A DNA stretch of 64,000 nt from Williamsoniiplasma luminosum (GTDB taxonomy: Bacteria > Bacillota_I > Bacilli_A > Mycoplasmatales > Mycoplasmataceae), in contig NZ_CP024963.1 of NCBI RefSeq assembly GCF_002803985.1, positions 310,001 to 374,000 on the forward strand, read 5' to 3'. Of this stretch, positions 44,602-54,584 are shown in pieces. The notes below the pieces were generated by a model. That model had not been told where the DNA came from and did no database searches. It saw nothing but the letters and a program-made list of their open reading frames with translations. Position 1 is the stretch's first letter, and the number at the start of each line of letters is the position of its first letter. Position numbers and translations under genes: made by a program.

Positions 44602-45049
44602 AAAATAATTTTCACACAGAAAAAACCAATATAATTTTAAATCTTTTAAAAAACACTTTATTTAAAAGATTTTTTTAACATTTTTTAGTTTTTTGCCCAT
44701 GAAAAGAACAAAAAACTAAAAAAACATAAAATCAGCAGCAACATATAGAAAGAATTTTATCAATGTATGAAAAAATAATACTTTTATAATATAAGGTTCT
44801 TGTTTTCACAAGTTTTAACCACAAAAAGATTGATTTTTTTGTCCAAATACCCAATTAATTACAGATTATGCAAAATTTAGGGTTAATTACCTCTGGTTAG
44901 CCCTAAAAATTCACGTTTTTTCAATTTGACTATTGTTTTGCCTTGAAAATGGGTTATACTTTTAATTGCATGTATATTTTGTGTGCTCAACAGCAACACA
45001 CTGGCAATGGTTGTCGTTGCAATATTAAATGTAAAAAGGAGAGATTACT
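44602..45049. promoter_or_regulatory. S10 operon promoter and leader region (448 bp)
   Basis: No ORF. On the plus strand TATACT (44955-44960), with TTGTTT about 16 bp upstream, is the likely rpsJ promoter. The leader then contains GTGTG (44981-44985) pairing with CACAC (44997-45001), and GCAAC (44993-44997) able to pair with GTTGC (45016-45020). Further upstream, TTTAGGGTTAA (44876-44886) pairs with TTAGCCCTAAA (44897-44907) through one G-U, outside any transcript I predict. The left part is AT-rich with nothing else recognisable. Confidence 0.5.
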
Positions 45050-45358
45050 ATGGCAGAACAAAAAATGAGAATCAAAATCAAAGGCTACGATCACGCAATT
45101 GTGGATCAAAGCATCATTAAAATCATCGAAGCTGCTGAAGGAACTGGAGCGAAAGTTCGTGGACCAATACCTTTACCAACTGACAAACAAATCATTACAA
45201 TTCTTCGTGCTGTTCACAAATACAAAGATTCACGTGAACAATTCGAAATGAGAACACACAAAAGATTACTAGAAATTCTAAATGCTACACCAACAACAAT
45301 TGATACTTTAAAAAGAGTTCAATTACCAGCTGGTGTTGATATTGAGATTAAACTTTAG
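45050..45358 (+). CDS. rpsJ: 30S ribosomal protein S10
   Basis: 102 residues. [20 protein letters not shown] and GPIPLPTDK with THKRLLEI are classic S10, a 30S head protein that also serves in antitermination complexes. First gene of the long S10-spc-alpha cluster, with a GGAG ribosome site and a structured leader upstream. Confidence 0.98.
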   Translation: MAEQKMRIKIKGYDHAIVDQSIIKIIEAAEGTGAKVRGPIPLPTDKQIITILRAVHKYKDSREQFEMRTHKRLLEILNATPTTIDTLKRVQLPAGVDIEIKL

Positions 45359-45401
45359 ACGACAACAAAGTATACATGATTATCATTAGGAGGATAAACA
45401 A

Positions 45402-46157
45402 ATGAAAGGAATCTTAGGACGTAAGGTAGAAATGACTCAAATTTTTGCAACAGATGGACGTTTAATCCCTGTTACAGTAGTTGAAGTTTTACCAAACACT
45501 GTTTTACAAGTTAAAAACCTTGAAAAAGATGGATACATCGCACTTCAATTAGGAGTTCAAGATAAAAGAGTTAACTTAGTAAACAAACCCGAAATTGGAC
45601 ACTTTAACAAAGCCAATTCCGCACCTAAGCGCTTCGTAAAAGAGATCAGAAACATGGATGGTTTTGAGCAAGGACAACAAATCACTGCCTCAGACATCTT
45701 TGAAAATGGTCAATTAGTCGACGTAACGGGAACATCAAAAGGAAAAGGTTTTCAAGGTTCAATTAAACGACATAATTATGCAAGAGGACCAATGGGTCAC
45801 GGATCAGGATACCACCGTGGAACTGGTTCAATGGGTGCAATTATTAACCGTATTTTTAAATCAAAGAAAATGCCTGGACACATGGGGCATGCTAAAAGAA
45901 CTATTCAAAACTTGGAAGTTGTTTTAGTTGATAATGCAAACAACATTATGTTGATCAAAGGATCAATTCCAGGACCAAAAGGACAGTTTGTCACAGTAAG
46001 ACAAAATGTTAAAGGTCTTAAAGCAAATCAAGCAGCAGAATTATTAATTAGAAAAGAAGCAGTTCCAGCAATCGAACCAACAGTTGAACCAACAGTTGCA
46101 CCAGTTGTTGAAACAGAAGCTGAAGTTGAAACAACTCCAGCTGCAAGTGCTGAATAA
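45402..46157 (+). CDS. rplC: 50S ribosomal protein L3 with C-terminal tail
   Basis: 251 residues against about 205-225 usual. The core is clear ([15 protein letters not shown], the [16 protein letters not shown] region and the [14 protein letters not shown] end). After about residue 215 a Pro/Glu/Val/Ala-rich, probably disordered tail follows ([21 protein letters not shown]...). L3 helps start 50S assembly near the peptidyl-transferase centre. The tail has no known function. Ribosome site AGGAGG. Confidence 0.97.
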   Translation: MKGILGRKVEMTQIFATDGRLIPVTVVEVLPNTVLQVKNLEKDGYIALQLGVQDKRVNLVNKPEIGHFNKANSAPKRFVKEIRNMDGFEQGQQITASDIFENGQLVDVTGTSKGKGFQGSIKRHNYARGPMGHGSGYHRGTGSMGAIINRIFKSKKMPGHMGHAKRTIQNLEVVLVDNANNIMLIKGSIPGPKGQFVTVRQNVKGLKANQAAELLIRKEAVPAIEPTVEPTVAPVVETEAEVETTPAASAE

Positions 46158-46169
46158 GAGAGGGCAATT

Positions 46170-46796
46170 ATGAAATTACAAGTTTTAAATGTTCAAGGAA
46201 CAAAAACTAAAGACATTACTTTAAACGATAATGTTTGAGGAATTGAACCACATCAACAAGCGATTTATGACACAGTTGTTTCTCAACAAGCTGCATTGAG
46301 ACAAGGAACAAGAAAAACAAAAACCCGTGCTGAAGTTTCAGGAGGGGGACGTAAACCTTGAAGACAAAAAGGAACTGGACGTGCTCGTCAAGGATCAATC
46401 CGTTCTCCACAATGAAGAGGTGGAGGAGTGGTATTTGGTCCAACACCAAATATCAATTACACAAAACAAGTAAATAAAAAAGTTAGAGCTTTAGCTTTTA
46501 AATCAGTTTTATCATTAAAAGCAAAAGACTCAAATTTAATTATTGTCGACAAATTTGAATTTTCAAAACCTTCAACCAAAGATATGGTTGAAGTGATGAA
46601 AAACCTACAAATTGATGATCAAAAAGTTTTAATTGTGACTAAGGAAAAAGAAGAATTAGTCATTAAATCTGGAAATAATATTGAAGGATTAAAAACTATT
46701 AATACAAAACAATTAAATGTATACGATTTAATGAATGCAACTAAATTGTTAATGACAGAAGAAGCAGCGATGGCTGTTGAGGAGGTGTACGCATAA
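46170..46796 (+). CDS. rplD: 50S ribosomal protein L4
   Basis: 208 residues. [20 protein letters not shown], the extended loop [43 protein letters not shown] and the C-terminal fold are L4. Trp codons are TGA. L4 lines the exit tunnel and in many bacteria represses the S10 operon. Its stop overlaps the rplW start by one base. Confidence 0.97.
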
Positions 46797-47080
46797 TGCA
46801 TATTACTGAAATTATTAAAAAACCAGTTTTAACTGAAAAATCATTTTTAGGTCATGCTAATGGTGTTTACACATTCAAAGTGGACAAACGCGCAACTAAA
46901 ACTGAAATTAAAAGAGCATTTGAACAAATCTTTGAAGTTAAAACAAAATCAATCCGTACATCAAATTATGATGGGAAAGAAAAAAAGATGGGACGTTTCG
47001 TTGGGAAAACAAACGCCTACAAAAAAGCAATCATCACTTTAAAAGCTGGTGAGTCATTAGACGTGCTAAACGATTTATAG
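46796..47080 (+). CDS. rplW: 50S ribosomal protein L23
   Basis: 94 residues. [29 protein letters not shown] and the basic loop around [11 protein letters not shown] are typical of L23, which sits at the tunnel exit and docks SRP and trigger factor. Coupled to rplD (TAATG). Confidence 0.97.
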   Translation: MHITEIIKKPVLTEKSFLGHANGVYTFKVDKRATKTEIKRAFEQIFEVKTKSIRTSNYDGKEKKMGRFVGKTNAYKKAIITLKAGESLDVLNDL

Positions 47081-47141
47081 AAAAATCTTCCCAAACAAGA
47101 TAAATTATTGTAAATCACAAGCTATATAGAAGGGAAAAAAT

Positions 47142-47981
47142 ATGGCAATTAAAAAATATAAACCGACCACGAATGGTCGCAGAAATATGACAACAATTGA
47201 TTACAGCAAAGTATTAACAACTGATACTCCTGAAAAATCATTATTAGTGTCATTAAAAAGCAACGGTGGAAGAAATAACCAAGGTCGCATTACTACCCGT
47301 CACCAAGGTGGAGGACATAAACGTAAGTACCGTGTTATTGATTTCAAACGTAATAAATTAGATGTAGTTGGAACAATTGCAACTATTGAATACGATCCAA
47401 ACCGTAACGCATTCATCGCCTTAATTAATTATGTAGATGGAGAAAAACGTTACATTCTATTCGCAAAAGGAATGGAAGTGGGAATGAAAGTCGTGGCAAG
47501 TGAGCATGCTGATATTAAAGTTGGTAATGCCGCACCATTGAAAAACATTCCTGAAGGAACATTAATTCACAACGTGGAATTAAGACCCGGAAAAGGTGGA
47601 CAAATGGCACGTAGTGCAGGTTCATCAATTCAAATTCTTGGAAAAGACGATGATGGAAAATATGTAACATTACGTCTTGGATCAGGAGAAGTTAGAAAAG
47701 TGTTAGCCGAATGTTTTGCCACAATTGGTGAAGTCGGAAACGAAGAACACAATCTAGTTAACTGAGGAAAAGCTGGACGTAACCGTTGAAAAGGTGTTCG
47801 TCCAACTGTTCGTGGATCAGTTATGAACCCAAATGATCACCCACATGGAGGGGGAGAAGGTCGTACACCAATTGGTCGTAAACGTCCTGTCACTCCATGA
47901 GGAAAAGCTGCACTTGGTGTACAAACTCGTGATAAGAAAAAAGCATCACAAAAATTAATTGTAAGAAGAAGAACTAAGTAG
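47142..47981 (+). CDS. rplB: 50S ribosomal protein L2
   Basis: 279 residues, normal length. [26 protein letters not shown] and the C-terminal [19 protein letters not shown] with its conserved His are L2, which binds 23S rRNA near the peptidyl-transferase centre. Three Trp residues come from TGA (NWGKAGRNRWKG, TPWGKAA). Confidence 0.98.
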
Positions 47982-47995
47982 GGAGGAAAATAGAT

Positions 47996-48262
47996 ATGGC
48001 AAGATCATTAAAAAAAGGTCCATTCGCTGATGATTACTTATTCAAAAAAGTAGAAGCGGTTGGAGCTAAAAAAGAAGTAATTAAAACTTGATCACGTAGA
48101 TCAACAATTTTCCCTGAGTTCATCGGACATACATTTGGTGTTTATAACGGGAAAGAATTCATTCCAGTTTATGTCACTGAAGACATGGTCGGACACAAGC
48201 TTGGAGAATTTGCTCCAACTCGTAAGTTCGGTGGTCATGGTGACAATAAAGGTAAAAAATAG
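47996..48262 (+). CDS. rpsS: 30S ribosomal protein S19
   Basis: 88 residues. [41 protein letters not shown] and [10 protein letters not shown] are diagnostic of S19 in the 30S head. GGGAGG ribosome site; 14 bp after rplB. Confidence 0.97.
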
Positions 48263-48270
48263 GAGATATG

Positions 48271-48606
48271 ATGGAAGCAAAAGCACAATTAAGCATGATT
48301 CGTATCTCTCCTAGAAAAGCTAGATTAGTAGTAGATACAATCAGAACAAAGCCAGTAGCACAAGCTATTGCAATATTACATAACATGGATAAAACAGCTG
48401 CAGAACCTGTGTTGAAGTTATTAAACTCAGCCATTGCTAATGCAGTTAACAACAATGGAATGTCAGCTGACAAACTATTTGTAAAAACTGTTTATGTCAA
48501 TGAAGGTCCAACTTTAAAACGTTTTAGACCAAGAGCACATGGACGTGCTTATGAAATTTTAAAAAGAACAAGTCACATTACAATTATTGTAAGTGATGTT
48601 AAATAG
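48271..48606 (+). CDS. rplV: 50S ribosomal protein L22
   Basis: 111 residues from the second of two adjacent ATGs. It was chosen because TAGGAG at 48260-48265 is too close to the first ATG (48268). [18 protein letters not shown] and [18 protein letters not shown] are L22, part of the exit tunnel. Eight bp after rpsS. Confidence 0.96.
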   Translation: MEAKAQLSMIRISPRKARLVVDTIRTKPVAQAIAILHNMDKTAAEPVLKLLNSAIANAVNNNGMSADKLFVKTVYVNEGPTLKRFRPRAHGRAYEILKRTSHITIIVSDVK

Positions 48607-48617
48607 GAGGAGTAGAA

Positions 48618-49331
48618 ATGGGACAAAAAGTATCACCTAATGCGTTACGTCTTGGAATTGTTAGACAATGAGAAGGTCGTTGATATGCTGAAAAAGGTCA
48701 ATATGTTCAATGATTGAACAATGATATCAAAATTCGTGAAACATTATTAAAAATGTTAAACAATGCCGCTGTGGCAAAAATTGATATCGAAAGAACACAA
48801 AAAGATATTAAATTAATTATCAAATCTGCTCGTCCAGTGATTGTAATGGGAGAAAACAACAAACGTTTAGAAGACATTACATTAGCGGTTCGTAAAATTG
48901 AAAAAAATCGTCAAGCAGTTGTCAACATTAAAGTTGTCGCAATTGATAATCCAGATGGAAACGCAACTTTAATTGCACGTTGAATTGGAGAACAAATCAC
49001 AAACCGTGCTTCATTCAGAACAGTGCAAAAAGTTGCCATTCGTCGTGCTTTAAAAGCACATGGTGTTAAAGGAATCAAAACAACAGTTTCTGGTAGACTT
49101 GGTGGAGTTGAAATGGCTCGTACTGAAGGATATTTAGAAGGTTCAGTTCCTTTGGCAACATTAAGATCAAACATTGATTATGCATTATATGAAGCAAAAA
49201 CTACATATGGTCAAATCGGAGTGAAGGTTTGAGTTAACCACGGAGAAGTATTTGAAAAAAATACTCTTGCAATTGATGAAAAACCAGCACATGTTGAAAA
49301 AAAATGAGCTAACAAAGGAGGCAGAAGATAA
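48618..49331 (+). CDS. rpsC: 30S ribosomal protein S3
   Basis: 237 residues. [27 protein letters not shown], the KH-domain part ([14 protein letters not shown]) and [22 protein letters not shown] are S3, a part of the mRNA entry channel. Trp codons are TGA. An AGGAGG ribosome site precedes the ATG; the stop is 2 bp before rplP. Confidence 0.97.
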
Positions 49332-49333
49332 TT

Positions 49334-49753
49334 ATGTTAATTCCAAAAAGAACAAAATATCGTAAACCTCAAAGAGTTAGTTATGAAGGAAAAGCAAAAG
49401 GGGCTAAAAAAGTCGATTTTGGAGAATTTGGTTTAATGGCACTTGATGGTGCATGAATTGATGATCACCAAATCGAAGCAGCTCGTATTGCAATGACTCG
49501 TTATATGAAACGTGATGGAAAAGTTTGAGTAAGAATTTTCCCCCACATGTCAATGACAAGAAAACCAGCTGAAGTACGTATGGGTTCTGGAAAAGGGAAC
49601 CCAGAAATTTGAGCAGCTGTTGTAAAAAAAGGGACAGTTATGTTTGAAATCGCTGGTGTGAGTGAAGAAATCGCTCGTGAAGCACTAAGATTAGCAATGC
49701 ATAAATTACCAATCAAATGTAAATTTGTAAAAAGGGGTGAGTTAAATGGCTAA
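49334..49753 (+). CDS. rplP: 50S ribosomal protein L16
   Basis: 139 residues. [23 protein letters not shown] and [16 protein letters not shown] are L16, which organises the A-site region. Its end ([10 protein letters not shown]) overlaps the start of the L29 gene by 8 bp, so translation is coupled. Confidence 0.97.
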
Positions 49754-50171
49754 GCAACAATTAAAACCAATTGAACAATTAAGAAGTTCAACAACCATTG
49801 AATTAATCGGGCTTTCTGAAAATAAAAGAGCAGAATTATTTGCTTTAAAATTCCAAGCAGCCGTTGGTAGTCTTGAACAAACTCACAAAATCAAATTACT
49901 AAAACGTGAAATCGCCAGAATTGAACTAGTTTTATCTGAAAAGAAAAAAGCTGGGGAAAACACAAACATCAACATCAAAGGTGATTACCACCAAGCTGTT
50001 GAAAATGCTGAGAAATCAGGAAAACAAGTACGACAAAAACAACGTGAACAAATTGAGAAGCTACAAGCTGAACAATTTGGACCAACAAATGACATGGACA
50101 TGGATGCAATTAAAGCAGCCATGGAAAATGCATCAGACGAAACAAACAACAATGAAGAAGGGACTAAATAA
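49746..50171 (+). CDS. rpmC: 50S ribosomal protein L29 with long C-terminal extension
   Basis: 141 residues, about twice the usual 65. Residues 1-70 are a normal L29 hairpin of helices ([15 protein letters not shown]..., [20 protein letters not shown]). The remaining 70 residues are charged and Gln/Asn-rich (a [18 protein letters not shown] helix, then acidic [24 protein letters not shown]). L29 lies at the tunnel exit, so the extension could reach nascent-chain factors. Extended L29 is known in some Mollicutes. Ribosome site GGGGTGA. Confidence 0.93.
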   Translation: MAKQQLKPIEQLRSSTTIELIGLSENKRAELFALKFQAAVGSLEQTHKIKLLKREIARIELVLSEKKKAGENTNINIKGDYHQAVENAEKSGKQVRQKQREQIEKLQAEQFGPTNDMDMDAIKAAMENASDETNNNEEGTK

Positions 50172-50173
50172 AC

Positions 50174-50431
50174 ATGGAAAGAAATAGTCGTAGAGTATTA
50201 GTCGGTAAAGTAGTATCAGACAAAATGGACAAAACTATTAACGTCCTTGTTGAAACTTACAAAAATCACCCAATTTACAAAAAACGTGTTAAATATTCTA
50301 AAAAATATAAAGCCCACGATGAAGAACAAATCGCTAAAATCGGAGACAAAGTTGAAATTATGGAAATCCGTCCATTATCAAAAACTAAAACCTTCCGTTT
50401 AGTTCGAATTGTTGAAAAAGCAGTGTTATAG
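50174..50431 (+). CDS. rpsQ: 30S ribosomal protein S17
   Basis: 85 residues. [34 protein letters not shown] and [23 protein letters not shown] are S17, an OB-fold 16S rRNA binder. Follows rpmC by 2 bp. Confidence 0.97.
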   Translation: MERNSRRVLVGKVVSDKMDKTINVLVETYKNHPIYKKRVKYSKKYKAHDEEQIAKIGDKVEIMEIRPLSKTKTFRLVRIVEKAVL

Positions 50432-50447
50432 GATATAGGAGTTAATT

Positions 50448-50816
50448 ATGATTCAAAATTTATCTGTATTAAATGTTGCTGACAATTCAGGAGCAAAACG
50501 AGTTCGAGTAATTCGTAACTTAGGTGGTTCTGTGCGTAAGTTCACAGGAATCGGAGACATCGTTGTTTGTTCAGTGATCGCAGCTGCCCCAAACGGAGCT
50601 GTGAAAAAAGGAACAGTTGTGAAAGCTGTTATTGTTCGTACAAAAAGAGAATTGAGAAGAGCTGATGGAACATACATCAAGTTCTCAGAAAACGCAGTTG
50701 TGTTAGTCAAAGAAGATAAGAACCCACGTGGAACTCGTATCTTTGGCCCAATCGCAAGAGAAGTTAAAGAAGCTGGTTTTGTTAAAATCGCTTCTTTAGC
50801 ACCAGAAGTATTATAG
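50448..50816 (+). CDS. rplN: 50S ribosomal protein L14
   Basis: 122 residues. [22 protein letters not shown] and RPDG-like [17 protein letters not shown], ending [20 protein letters not shown], are L14, located at the subunit interface. Confidence 0.98.
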   Translation: MIQNLSVLNVADNSGAKRVRVIRNLGGSVRKFTGIGDIVVCSVIAAAPNGAVKKGTVVKAVIVRTKRELRRADGTYIKFSENAVVLVKEDKNPRGTRIFGPIAREVKEAGFVKIASLAPEVL

Positions 50817-50824
50817 GAGGAATT

Positions 50825-51142
50825 ATGGCTAAATCAAAGTTAAAAAAAGGTGATCTAGTTAAGGTTCTTGCTGGAGCTCACAAAGGTGAGCAAGGTCCTA
50901 TTACTTGAATCTCAAAAGATCGTGCAACTGTTTCAGTGCAAGGAATTGAAGTTTTAAAACATGTTAAACCTTCAAATACTGACACTGAAGGGGGAATTAA
51001 AAAAATTCCTGCAAAATTAAATATTTCAAACGTTGGGTATCTTGATCCAAAAGTCAAAAACCAAACAACACGTATTGGATATGAAATTAATGACGGTAAG
51101 AAAATTCGTGTTTCTCGCCGTTCAAACCAGAAATTAAAATAG
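50825..51142 (+). CDS. rplX: 50S ribosomal protein L24
   Basis: 105 residues. The N-terminal KOW motif (KSKLKKGDLVKVLAGAHKGEQGPITWISKDR) and the later GGIKKIPAKLNISNVGYLDP are L24, an early 50S assembly protein. AGGAGG ribosome site; 8 bp after rplN. Confidence 0.97.
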
Positions 51143-51155
51143 GAGGCAATAAAAA

Positions 51156-51698
51156 ATGAAATCAAGATTAGAAACTAGATATAAAAATGATATTGTCCCT
51201 GCTTTAATGAAAGACAAACAATACAAATCAGTGATGCAAGTTCCTAAAATTACAAAAATTGTAATTAACATGGGAATTGGAGATGCAACCACTGATCCAA
51301 AAAAATTAGACACAGCAATGAATGAATTAACTTTAATCAGTGGTCAAAAACCAGTCGCAACTAAAGCTAAAAAATCATTGGCCGTGTTCAAATTACGTGA
51401 AGGAATGCCAATCGGAACAAAAGTTACTTTAAGAGGTAAAAAAATGTACGACTTCCTTGACAAACTAATGAACGTTGCACTACCACGTGTACGTGACTTT
51501 AGAGGGGTGCCTAAAAATTCATTTGATGGATTTGGAAACTACACATTGGGAGTTAAAGAACAAATTATCTTCCCAGAAATCGATTTTGATAAAGTACAAA
51601 GAACACGTGGGATGGATATCACAATTGTGACCAACGCAACCACAAATGAAGACGCATTCGCATTATTAGAAAAAATTGGAATGCCGTTTTCTAAATAG
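51156..51698 (+). CDS. rplE: 50S ribosomal protein L5
   Basis: 180 residues. [58 protein letters not shown] and [21 protein letters not shown] are L5, which binds 5S rRNA and contacts the P-site tRNA. Confidence 0.98.
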   Translation: MKSRLETRYKNDIVPALMKDKQYKSVMQVPKITKIVINMGIGDATTDPKKLDTAMNELTLISGQKPVATKAKKSLAVFKLREGMPIGTKVTLRGKKMYDFLDKLMNVALPRVRDFRGVPKNSFDGFGNYTLGVKEQIIFPEIDFDKVQRTRGMDITIVTNATTNEDAFALLEKIGMPFSK

Positions 51699-51716
51699 AA
51701 AGGCAACGGAGTTAAA

Positions 51717-51902
51717 ATGGCAAAAAAATCATTAAAAGTAAAACAAGCTAAACACCAAAAATTTGGTGTCAGAAATTATACACGTTGCAATCATTGTGGA
51801 AGACCACATGCTGTGTTAAAAAAATTTGGAATTTGTCGTCTATGCTTTAGAAAATATGCATACGAAGGACAAATCCCTGGTGTTAGAAAAGCATCATGAT
51901 AG
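51717..51902 (+). CDS. rpsZ: 30S ribosomal protein S14, zinc type
   Basis: 61 residues. [38 protein letters not shown] holds the C-x2-C...C-x2-C zinc ribbon of short S14. The last Trp is TGA with the stop TAG immediately after, so a standard-code reading would lose one residue. Confidence 0.97.
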
Positions 51903-51921
51903 TGAAAGGAAGTAAAAGAAT

Positions 51922-52311
51922 ATGACAACAGATGTAATTGCAGATATGCTGACTCGTCTTCGTAATGCTAACCAGAGATATATTAAAACTGTTAATATGC
52001 CCGGAAGCAAAATGAAAAACGAGATTGCTGAGATTCTTAAAAAAGAAGGGTTTATTACTGGATACAAAATAAACCAAGAAAACAAAAATGAAATCACTAT
52101 TGAGATGAAATACAAAGGTAAAATTCGCGTCATCCAAGGTTTGAAAAAAATTTCAAAACCAGGATTGAGAGTGTATGCACCAGCTAGTGAAATTCCACAA
52201 GTTCTAAACGGACTAGGAATCGCTATCGTTTCAACATCAAAAGGGATTATGACAGACAAGCAAGCTCGCCAAGAAAAAGTTGGTGGAGAAGTAATTGCTT
52301 TTGTTTGATAG
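51922..52311 (+). CDS. rpsH: 30S ribosomal protein S8
   Basis: 129 residues. [38 protein letters not shown] and [31 protein letters not shown] are S8, a central 16S rRNA binder and in many bacteria the spc-operon regulator. The final Trp is TGA followed by TAG. Confidence 0.97.
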
Positions 52312-52329
52312 AAAGCAGGGAAGAGAAAT

Positions 52330-52872
52330 ATGTCACGTATAGGAAACAGAATATTAACAGTACCTGCTGGAGTTGAGTTATCAATTTCTGAAAACAACAC
52401 AGTTACTATTAAAGGGCCTAAAGGTCAATTAACACAACAATTTTCACCATTAATCAAAATCGAAGTTCAAGGAACTGAACTAAAAACAACTCGTGCAAAT
52501 GAAGTTAAACATACAAAACAATTACACGGAACAACAAACTCTTTATTACAAGGAATGTTGATCGGTGTGAGTGAAGGATTCAAAATCGAATTAGATATTA
52601 TTGGAGTTGGATACAAAGCCAACTTAGTCGGAAGCACACTTAACTTAGCGTTAGGTTATTCACACCCAATTGCTTTTGAGATTCCTAAAGAAATCACAGT
52701 TGAAGTTCCAAAACCAACAGCAGTTATTATTACCGGAATTAGTAAACAATTAGTTGGAGAAGTAGCTGCTAAAATTAGAGCGTACAGAAAACCTGAACCA
52801 TACAAAGGTAAAGGGATTAAATACAAAGATGAACACATCATTAGAAAAGAAGGGAAGGCAGCTGGTAAATAG
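52330..52872 (+). CDS. rplF: 50S ribosomal protein L6
   Basis: 180 residues. [32 protein letters not shown] and the C-terminal [24 protein letters not shown] are L6, near the factor-binding site. Confidence 0.98.
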   Translation: MSRIGNRILTVPAGVELSISENNTVTIKGPKGQLTQQFSPLIKIEVQGTELKTTRANEVKHTKQLHGTTNSLLQGMLIGVSEGFKIELDIIGVGYKANLVGSTLNLALGYSHPIAFEIPKEITVEVPKPTAVIITGISKQLVGEVAAKIRAYRKPEPYKGKGIKYKDEHIIRKEGKAAGK

Positions 52873-52889
52873 GCTGAAAAGGTTAAATT

Positions 52890-53240
52890 ATGAAATTTAC
52901 TAAACAAGAAGCTAGAAAACGCCGTCATTTCCGTGTCCGTAAAAAAGTCACTGGAACTGCTGCTAAACCAAGATTGAATGTATTTAAATCAAACACAAAT
53001 TTCTATGCTCAAATTATCGATGACGTTAGAGGAGTTACTCTGGCGAGTGCTTCAACAATGAAATCAACATTAAAATCTAAATCAAACATTGAAGCTGCTG
53101 TGGCTGTTGCTAACGAAATTGCCAAAAAAGCTCAAGAATTGAAAATTGAAGAAGTCGTATTTGATCGCGGTGGATATCAATATCATGGGAAAGTTAAAGC
53201 TTTCGCTGATGCAGCTCGTGAAGCTGGATTAAAATTCTAG
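52890..53240 (+). CDS. rplR: 50S ribosomal protein L18
   Basis: 116 residues. [37 protein letters not shown] and [28 protein letters not shown] are L18, a 5S rRNA binder. Confidence 0.98.
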   Translation: MKFTKQEARKRRHFRVRKKVTGTAAKPRLNVFKSNTNFYAQIIDDVRGVTLASASTMKSTLKSKSNIEAAVAVANEIAKKAQELKIEEVVFDRGGYQYHGKVKAFADAAREAGLKF

Positions 53241-53256
53241 AAAGGTGGATGGAGAT

Positions 53257-53985
53257 ATGACAAATGAAAAGAATGTAAACCAAGTTGAAGCAGGAACAAC
53301 TGCTGCAACTGAAGAAAACAAACCAACTCAAGCAAAAAAATTTGAACGAAAATTCAATAACTCTAAACCATCAAATAGAGATAAATCAAAAGATCAAAAC
53401 AAAGACGGAAAAGACAATCGTGGTCGTGGACCAAGAAGACCTGCCCCAATCAAAGATGACTTCGAAGAAAAAGTTGTAACAATTCGCCGTGTAACTAAAG
53501 TTACAAAAGGTGGACGTCACTTCCGATTCGCAGCAGTTGTTGTTGTTGGAAACAAAAAAGGTCAAGTTGGATTAGGAACTGGGAAAGCAAACGAAGTCCC
53601 TGATGCAATTAAAAAAGCAATCAAAGAAGCTCGTAAAAACCTAGTTACAATCTCATTGCGTGGAACAACAGTTCCTCACGATATTCTTGGAAAATTTGGA
53701 GCTGGAACAGTGTTAATCAAACCAGCAAAACAAGGAACTGGAATTATTGCCGGAGGACCTAGTCGTGCGGTGATTGAATTAGCAGGAATTGAAGATATTT
53801 ATGCTAAATCATTAGGAAGCAATAACCCAATCAACATGATTCGTGCAACATTAGATGGTTTGATGAATATGCAAACAATTACTAAAGTGCAAGAATTAAG
53901 ATTCGGAAGAGTAAAACCAACCCCAGTTGCTCCAATTAAAACCCATGTTAAACCTCAACCAATTAAAATAGAAGAAACAAAATAG
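53257..53985 (+). CDS. rpsE: 30S ribosomal protein S5 with N-terminal extension
   Basis: 242 residues. The S5 core starts near residue 70 ([29 protein letters not shown]) and includes [22 protein letters not shown]. In front lies a low-complexity Glu/Lys/Asn/Asp/Arg stretch of about 65 residues. The ATG at 53257 is preferred (AAAGGTGG at 53241-53248); an in-frame GTG at 53245 lies inside that site. S5 shapes the mRNA entrance and decoding fidelity. The usual next gene rpmD (L30) is missing: rplO starts 12 bp later. Confidence 0.96.
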   Translation: MTNEKNVNQVEAGTTAATEENKPTQAKKFERKFNNSKPSNRDKSKDQNKDGKDNRGRGPRRPAPIKDDFEEKVVTIRRVTKVTKGGRHFRFAAVVVVGNKKGQVGLGTGKANEVPDAIKKAIKEARKNLVTISLRGTTVPHDILGKFGAGTVLIKPAKQGTGIIAGGPSRAVIELAGIEDIYAKSLGSNNPINMIRATLDGLMNMQTITKVQELRFGRVKPTPVAPIKTHVKPQPIKIEETK

Positions 53986-53997
53986 GAGAACTAACTG

Positions 53998-54435
53998 ATG
54001 AAATTAAATGAATTAAAATATACACCAGGAAGTAAAACTTCTAAAACTATTATTGGTCGTGGAATGGCTTCTGGAAAAGGAAAAACATCAACACGTGGAC
54101 ACAAAGGACAAAACTCACGTTCAGGTGGTGGTGTAAGACCTGGTTTTGAAGGGGGACAAACTCCTTTATTTAGAAGATTACCAAAAATTGGGTTTACTTC
54201 ACCAAACCAAAAAGAATACGTTTTAATCAACCTAGAACAATTAGAAAAATTAGGATTAACTGATGTTAATCACAAAACTTTAATTGAAAAAGGCGTGCTT
54301 CGTAATGAAAAACAACTAGTGAAAATTTTAGGAAACGGAACATTAACTTTAAAAGTTAATTTAATCGTTAACAAAATTTCACAATCTGCAAAACAAGCTG
54401 TTGAAGCCAACGGTGGAAAAGTAGAATTGATCTAA
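53998..54435 (+). CDS. rplO: 50S ribosomal protein L15
   Basis: 145 residues. [38 protein letters not shown] and [23 protein letters not shown] are L15, a late 50S assembly protein. Unusually it ends at a terminator and is not followed directly by secY. Confidence 0.98.
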   Translation: MKLNELKYTPGSKTSKTIIGRGMASGKGKTSTRGHKGQNSRSGGGVRPGFEGGQTPLFRRLPKIGFTSPNQKEYVLINLEQLEKLGLTDVNHKTLIEKGVLRNEKQLVKILGNGTLTLKVNLIVNKISQSAKQAVEANGGKVELI

Positions 54436-54470
54436 TTTAATAACTCATTATTAAATTATTTAAAGCAGTA

Positions 54471-54497
54471 AGAGAATCTTTAGTGATTCTTTTTTTG
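54471..54497 (+). terminator. Terminator after rplO
   Basis: AGAATC (54473-54478) pairs with GATTCT (54485-54490), followed by six Ts. It lies inside what is usually an unbroken spc operon. A second inverted repeat (TTGTTTTTAAAG 54495-54506, CTTTAAAAACAA 54514-54525) follows at once. Confidence 0.6.
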
Positions 54498-54525
54498 TTT
54501 TTAAAGGTAACTACTTTAAAAACAA
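54495..54525. repeat. Inverted repeat left of LD-carboxypeptidase gene
   Basis: TTGTTTTTAAAG (54495-54506) and CTTTAAAAACAA (54514-54525) are perfect complements. An almost identical pair lies at 55594-55624 on the other side of the gene. Confidence 0.65.
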
Positions 54526-54541
54526 AACCTTGATCTTTGGA

Positions 54542-54547
54542 TATAAT
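54542..54547 (+). promoter_or_regulatory. -10 of LD-carboxypeptidase gene
   Basis: TATAAT at 54542-54547, 37 bp before the ATG, gives this inserted gene its own promoter. The -35 region is not clear. Confidence 0.5.
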
Positions 54548-54584
54548 CATTTACAAATATGAATTTATTTTTAAGGGGGTTAAA

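Noticed and set aside
44602-45049. tRNA or small stable RNA genes in the larger gaps
   Set aside because: I looked for cloverleaf arms and the conserved T-loop GTTCAA-type string with pairing stems and found none convincing here or in the other gaps over 300 bp.
48174-48473. 99-residue minus-strand ORF in the ribosomal cluster
   Set aside because: Fully antisense to rpsS and rplV, which are unmistakable.
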